A stretch of 19,094 bases of DNA from DTU018 sp964618175. Lineage in GTDB: Bacteria > Bacillota > Syntrophomonadia > Syntrophomonadales > Syntrophomonadaceae. The stretch is taken from contig CAZTZX010000034.1 of the NCBI GenBank assembly GCA_964618175.1, positions 1-19,094 of the forward strand, given 5' to 3'. The number at the start of each line of letters is the position of its first letter. Position 1 is the stretch's first letter. Below are positions 15,744 to 19,094 of the stretch, one piece after another. A program made the position numbers and the translations under genes. The notes below the pieces were generated by a model. That model saw only the letters and a list, made by a program, of their open reading frames with translations. It did no database searches and had not been told where the DNA came from.

Positions 15744-16595
15744 ATGATATATGCCAGTCGTTACTTGCGACTGATGTCAGAACCTATGGATGGTCCAGAC
15801 ATTGCGTTAGTGCAGCAAATCTTACAGGAGATTGGTTTGTTTGGCGGAGAAATCAATGGGCGCTTTGATCTGGCCTGTGAGCAAGCGGTGCGAAGCTATC
15901 AGGAGCGGGAAGGCCTTCAGGCAGATGGGGTGGTGGGGGTAAACACTTGGAGCCGACTGCTCGCCAGCCCCAGCAGCCCTACACTTGACCCAGCAATTCT
16001 ACAGCCACCAGGAGTCCTGATCACCATTAATCTTGATAAACGCAGATTGCACTTCAGTTATCCTGGGCGGAAAACCAAGACTTATCCCGTCGCTATTGGT
16101 AAACCATCTACACCTACACCACTGGGCAACTGGACCATTGTCTCTAAGGCCTTAAATCCCGGAGGTCCATTTGGAGCCCGCTGGATGCGCCTTAGTGTTC
16201 CCTGGGGCGGCTATGGCATTCATGGCACCAATAATCCCAAATCGATCGGTAAAAAGATCAGCCATGGCTGCGTTCGTTTATATAATGAACATGTCATTGA
16301 GATCTTCGCTGAGACTCCGGTGGGTACACCGGTAGTTATTATGGGCAAGGCCTATTCCGGAAGGATACTGAAAAAAGGAGATAAGGGCAGTGATGTGCGC
16401 TTCGTCCAGAGCATTCTGAAGGAACTAGGTTACTACAAGTACAAGTTAGATTCCTACTTCGGTCAGCGTACCGAAGAAGCGGTGATCGCTTTCCAAGGGG
16501 CGGAAGGGATCCTGGTAGATGGTGTAGTGGGCCCGGAAACACTACATGCCCTGCAGCGAGCCCGTGATATCAAACGAGGTAATTCCGAGCCCTAA
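15744..16595 (+). CDS. L,D-transpeptidase (YkuD) flanked by two peptidoglycan-binding domains
   Basis: 283 residues. The catalytic YkuD domain (about 90-200) carries H160 in GIHGTNNP and the nucleophile C176 in SHGCVRL, so it is complete; such enzymes make 3-3 peptide cross-links in peptidoglycan. PG_binding_1 domains flank it: about 7-72 (LRLMSEPMDGPDIALVQQIL .. DGVVGVNTW) and about 207-271 (KKGDKGSDVRFVQSIL .. DGVVGPETL). There is no signal peptide or membrane helix. Exported cell-wall enzymes normally have one, whereas B. subtilis YkuD, a mother-cell-made spore coat protein, also lacks one, so a spore-associated role is a reasonable inference. GAGGT at 15731-15735 supports the ATG. Its stop overlaps the ferredoxin stop by four bases, tail to tail. 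Confidence 0.93.
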   Translation: MIYASRYLRLMSEPMDGPDIALVQQILQEIGLFGGEINGRFDLACEQAVRSYQEREGLQADGVVGVNTWSRLLASPSSPTLDPAILQPPGVLITINLDKRRLHFSYPGRKTKTYPVAIGKPSTPTPLGNWTIVSKALNPGGPFGARWMRLSVPWGGYGIHGTNNPKSIGKKISHGCVRLYNEHVIEIFAETPVGTPVVIMGKAYSGRILKKGDKGSDVRFVQSILKELGYYKYKLDSYFGQRTEEAVIAFQGAEGILVDGVVGPETLHALQRARDIKRGNSEP

Positions 16596-16768
16596 TCCTG
16601 TTCGAAGATCCGAATGGCCTGTAGCGGGCAGCTGTCAGCACATTCACCACAACCTGTACAGACTTCCGGATCAATTTTATATATGCCCATTCCGATCGCA
16701 TTGACTGGACATACGTCGGCACACAAACCGCAGGGAACACATTCTTGGGCAACAATAATGTATATCAT
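16592..16768 (-). CDS. 2[4Fe-4S] ferredoxin, clostridial type
   Basis: 58 residues from ATG 16768, which follows AGGA at seven bases; a TTG two codons earlier lacks support. Two cluster-binding motifs are complete: CVPCGLCADVCP (C10, C13, C16, C20) and CTGCGECADSCP (C37, C40, C43, C47). It is a small soluble low-potential electron carrier. It lies 13 bases after the acyl-CoA dehydrogenase stop and is last in the regulator-dehydrogenase-ferredoxin operon. Whether it takes electrons from that dehydrogenase is not shown: acyl-CoA dehydrogenases normally pass electrons to ETF, and direct reduction of a low-potential ferredoxin would be uphill. It overlaps the L,D-transpeptidase stop codon by four bases. 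Confidence 0.93.
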   Translation of the reverse strand: MIYIIVAQECVPCGLCADVCPVNAIGMGIYKIDPEVCTGCGECADSCPLQAIRIFEQD

Positions 16769-16781
16769 GGTCAATTCCTGC

Positions 16782-17915
16782 TCAAAGTTGCGAAGAGATC
16801 AGCAGTCGTTGAATATGGTTAGTACCTTCAATGGTAGAGAGGACCCGAGCATCGCGAACTAACTGCTCGATCATGGTACCGTGCAAATATCCACGCGCAC
16901 CTAAAATGTCCGCCGCAGAGCAGGTCACCCGTTGAGCCATGCTGCTGGAAGCAAGTTTAGCCATGGCCGAGGCCACACTGTAATCCCCTCCTCGATCGAT
17001 AAGCCAGCAGGCTTTCCAGGTCATCAACCGAGCCATTTCAATGTCAGTAGCCATATCAGCCAGCGCAAAAGCTACCGCCTGATGCTTCTTAATAGGAGTT
17101 CCAGATTGCCGGCGGTTTTCAGCAAAATCTAGAGCCTGCTCCAGTGCCGCCCGGGCAATGCCTACTGCCACTGCACTCACCAGAGCGCGCCCTACATCAA
17201 AGGTCTGAGTCAGCAGCAAATACCCGCTGCCGGCTTCACGGCTTTTTACAACCTGTCGACCGATAATATGAACATTTTCAAACTTAACTCGCCCTACTGA
17301 GGTCAGATTGATACCAGAGGTTTGATACATTTCTTCTGTCACGACCCCATCGGCACTGCCTGGAACCAGGAATATGCGCAAAGAGGACTTTTTGCCACGG
17401 GTATCGATAGCCGCCACCACCGATATAAAACGGGCCATACCGGCATTGATCAAATAGTCCTTGCTGCCATTAAGCAAATAACCATCCGGGGTAGCCTCGG
17501 CATAACTGGCTATGTTATTGGGATCAGACCCCCCGGCAGACTCAGTTAAAGCAAAAGCTGCCGATCCGGCATGTGCCCCGGTCAGCAGAGGAAGGAATTC
17601 GCTCTTCTGTTGCTCAGTTCCCGCTAAGAGAATCGGCTCGGCCGCATGCAGAGTAGCCGCCACAATAGCCGCCATCCCCGGCGATGCCGCCGCTAATTCT
17701 TCCACTACCAGGGCAGTGGAAAACAGATCCAAACCCAGCCCGCCGTATTCCTGAGGAACGTTAGGACAAAGCAGATTCATGCGCGCCAAAGATAGAAGCA
17801 TCTTCTCTTTATATTTGCTGCTATCCTTTAATGCAAATGGTTTGATGTCCCGATCAGCCATCCCCTGTACTGACTCGATCAACTCATACTGCTCCCTGGT
17901 TAATGACAGATCCAT
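16782..17915 (-). CDS. Acyl-CoA dehydrogenase
   Basis: 377 residues, usual length for the FAD-dependent family that introduces the alpha-beta double bond in acyl-CoA. N-terminal helical domain to about 115; FAD/substrate signature AFALTESAGGSD (120-131); C-terminal helical domain with FAENRRQSGTPIKKHQAV (264-281); and IEGTNHIQRLL, whose E363 aligns with the catalytic glutamate of short/medium-chain members (YEGTxxIQR). Acyl chain specificity cannot be read from this. The ATG at 17915 follows GGGGAGGG and lies one base after the stop of the XRE regulator (TAA-A-ATG), implying translational coupling. No ETF, thiolase or hydratase gene is nearby. A role in fatty-acid or amino-acid oxidation in an anaerobe is inferred. 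Confidence 0.94.
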   Translation of the reverse strand: MDLSLTREQYELIESVQGMADRDIKPFALKDSSKYKEKMLLSLARMNLLCPNVPQEYGGLGLDLFSTALVVEELAAASPGMAAIVAATLHAAEPILLAGTEQQKSEFLPLLTGAHAGSAAFALTESAGGSDPNNIASYAEATPDGYLLNGSKDYLINAGMARFISVVAAIDTRGKKSSLRIFLVPGSADGVVTEEMYQTSGINLTSVGRVKFENVHIIGRQVVKSREAGSGYLLLTQTFDVGRALVSAVAVGIARAALEQALDFAENRRQSGTPIKKHQAVAFALADMATDIEMARLMTWKACWLIDRGGDYSVASAMAKLASSSMAQRVTCSAADILGARGYLHGTMIEQLVRDARVLSTIEGTNHIQRLLISSQL

Positions 17916-17916
17916 T

Positions 17917-18270
17917 TTATGCCCTCCCCGACCTTCTCCACTCCAGATAGCGGACGTAGTTCATAACTTCACTGATTTCCTCATCAGTCAGCTTGTTGAG
18001 CTGATTCATTATATGAACAAAGCTCTGATTGCGATCAGGCACAAATGGTGGGTGCTGACTATGACCCAGTGTTTCCACAAAGTACTCCAAGGGCTTCTCC
18101 AGGATTTCAGCCATCTTCTCCAACTGAGACAGGTAAAGACGACGCTTGCCTTTCTCATAGTTGGAAAGAGCTGACTGAGAACAGCCTATTAATCGGGCCA
18201 GCTGTTCCTGGCTCAGGCCCTTTTCCTCCCGGGCAGATTGTATTTTTATGCCGATATCACGAAAACTCAT
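17917..18270 (-). CDS. XRE-family helix-turn-helix regulator
   Basis: 117 residues. An N-terminal Cro/CI-type HTH (about 7-62) with GLSQEQLARLIGCSQSALSN followed by YEKGKRRL is unmistakable. A short C-terminal tail, LTDEEISEVMNYVRYLEWRR, looks like a helical dimerisation segment and has no recognised ligand-binding domain. The ATG at 18270 follows GGAGGA. It is the first gene of the operon with the acyl-CoA dehydrogenase and is translationally coupled to it, so it probably controls that operon. A palindrome over its own -10 region suggests autoregulation. What it responds to is unknown. Confidence 0.92.
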   Translation of the reverse strand: MSFRDIGIKIQSAREEKGLSQEQLARLIGCSQSALSNYEKGKRRLYLSQLEKMAEILEKPLEYFVETLGHSQHPPFVPDRNQSFVHIMNQLNKLTDEEISEVMNYVRYLEWRRSGRA

Positions 18271-18291
18271 AACTTTGATTCCTCCGTAATT

Positions 18292-18341
18292 ATTGTATTA
18301 CAAAATGTGGTCTGGCCACAAATCGTCTGCTACAAAGTAGC
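18292..18341. promoter_or_regulatory. Promoter and operator-like palindromes of the XRE operon
   Basis: Three inverted repeats stand in a row: TTGTA-T-TACAA (18293-18303), TGTGG-TCTGG-CCACA (18306-18320) and GCTAC-AAA-GTAGC (18329-18341). On the minus strand TACAAT (18292-18297) is a good -10, overlapped by the first palindrome; TTGTGG, 18 bases upstream, is a modest -35 inside the second. This would put the mRNA start close to the ribosome binding site. Binding by the XRE protein is inferred. In the rest of the gap, TATAGT (18368-18373) is a possible -10 for rlmH without a good -35. Confidence 0.45.
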
Positions 18342-18413
18342 TTTTATGAGCGGTCTTTATTTTTTACTATAGTTAGGCTAAACTTGGGTAAAACCGGGTA
18401 AGGGAGCCAAAAA

Positions 18414-18893
18414 ATGAAGTACCGCATCATTTCCGTGGGCAAACTACGTGAACAATTCTATGTTGAGGGCATCAATGAATACTTGAAGCGTTTGCGACCC
18501 TACAGTAATGTAGAGATGGTTGATGGGTTAGAGGAAAAGACCAACCCCAAAGCTGGAGATAAGGAGATACAGAGAGTTCTGCACAAGGAGGGAGAGCGCA
18601 TCCTGGCTCTGCTATCATCTGATGAGTTAGTGGTAGCTTTAGACAGCCACGGTAAGATGTTGACATCCAAGAATTTGGCAGCGCAAATCGAAAAGTGGAA
18701 TGTCACCGGTCTACCCCGCGTCAATCTAGTGGTAGGCGGTTCGCATGGTCTGTCTCCCGAAGTCAAGCAAAGGGCTGATTTCACCCTCTCCTTTTCCCCC
18801 CTCACTTTCCCCCACCAGATGGCTGTATTGATTTTGGCCGAACAGTTATACCGCTCATTCAAGATCATCAAAGGCGAACCGTATCACAAGTGA
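18414..18893 (+). CDS. rlmH: 23S rRNA (pseudouridine-1915-N3)-methyltransferase RlmH
   Basis: 159 residues, the exact size range of this SPOUT methyltransferase, which uses S-adenosylmethionine to methylate the pseudouridine at position 1915 in helix 69 of 23S rRNA on the 70S ribosome. Visible features are the N-terminal MKYRIISVGKL, the cofactor-binding knot loop VVGGSHGLS (106-114), FPHQMAVLILAEQLYRS (132-148) and the invariant C-terminus GEPYHK (154-159). The ATG at 18414 follows GGGAG at eight bases. It stands alone on the plus strand, divergent from the XRE operon and convergent with the partial gene after it. Confidence 0.97.
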   Translation: MKYRIISVGKLREQFYVEGINEYLKRLRPYSNVEMVDGLEEKTNPKAGDKEIQRVLHKEGERILALLSSDELVVALDSHGKMLTSKNLAAQIEKWNVTGLPRVNLVVGGSHGLSPEVKQRADFTLSFSPLTFPHQMAVLILAEQLYRSFKIIKGEPYHK

Positions 18894-18901
18894 GTGGTGG
18901 T

Positions 18902-19094
18902 CTAGCAAAGATAACGTAATTGGCGGGCTTCAATCGGCCAGTATAACGCATCCCGGGTTACGCCGAATAAAACCGTAGACATAGTCCGGATTCGTTCCGG
19001 TGCTAACAAAACCATGCTTGTCCATGGGAGTCCCACTCTGGCTGACAATGAAAAAAGAAATCGCACCTCCCGCAGATCTCCGGAGGCCATGCGT
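18902..19094 (-). CDS. C-terminal part of an unrecognised protein (may continue past window end)
   Basis: An open minus-strand frame of at least 62 codons ends with TAG at 18902, eight bases from the convergent rlmH stop. An ATG occurs at 19090, but no ribosome binding site can be judged in the four remaining bases, and the frame stays open to the window edge, so this is probably the 3' end of a longer gene. Codon use resembles the neighbouring genes. Segments such as VLLAPERIRTMSTVLFGV and ALYWPIEARQLRYLC look like ordinary globular protein. I do not recognise the family. Confidence 0.45.
   Translation of the reverse strand, partial: RMASGDLREVRFLFSLSARVGLPWTSMVLLAPERIRTMSTVLFGVTRDALYWPIEARQLRYLC

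Noticed and set aside
18500..18871. 123-codon minus-strand frame opposite rlmH
   Set aside because: Antisense shadow of rlmH, whose plus-strand product is fully conserved.
1..19094. CRISPR array, prophage, integrase or complete insertion sequence
   Set aside because: No regularly spaced direct repeats and no transposase, integrase or phage structural gene are encoded; apart from the small repeat near the left edge the window is dense core genes.

Overview
The window reads as chromosomal core DNA of a low-to-moderate GC, probably spore-forming Clostridia-type Firmicute. This is inferred from the tandem lonB-lonA pair in a trigger factor/Clp/Lon/EngB cluster, strong GGAGG-type ribosome binding sites, an 8-cysteine clostridial-type ferredoxin, and an L,D-transpeptidase without a signal peptide. 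A syntrophic fatty-acid oxidiser such as the Syntrophomonadaceae would fit the acyl-CoA dehydrogenase/ferredoxin operon, but the sequence does not prove that.

Layout. 1-101 (+) is the last 32 codons of a regulator ending in a TyrR-type HTH of the kind found in sigma-54-dependent activators. 105-296 is a non-coding repeat of MITE/REP type. 489-1742 (+) is a SEC-C zinc-motif protein with its own promoter. From 10876 down to 1705 (-) lies a protein-quality-control cluster: tig, clpP, clpX, a strong hairpin terminator, lonB, lonA, L-threonine aldolase, engB. Upstream of it are tRNA-Gly(GCC) with promoter and terminator (-), then a very large second SEC-C protein (-), then a membrane-anchored TPR protein (-). 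Divergent from the TPR gene is an L,D-transpeptidase with two peptidoglycan-binding domains (+), convergent with a three-gene operon (-): XRE regulator, acyl-CoA dehydrogenase, 2[4Fe-4S] ferredoxin. Then come rlmH (+) and the 3' end of an unrecognised gene (-).

How the parts relate. Trigger factor meets nascent chains, ClpXP and the two Lon enzymes degrade failed proteins, and EngB assembles the large ribosomal subunit. The cluster is flanked on both sides by SEC-C proteins that are collinear homologues of each other. The large one contains a second, degenerate copy of the same unit, and both carry a segment resembling the toxin-binding domain of MbcA/ParS/Xre antitoxins. This SEC-C family is the least explained content of the window. 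Its position beside ribosome-associated folding and degradation genes, and the known role of the SEC-C motif in SecA and YecA/AscA, suggest a nascent-chain or secretion adaptor; that is inference.

Several gene starts are placed here at internal ATGs supported by ribosome binding sites (both SEC-C genes, lonB, clpP, ferredoxin, TPR gene) rather than at the longest possible frame.
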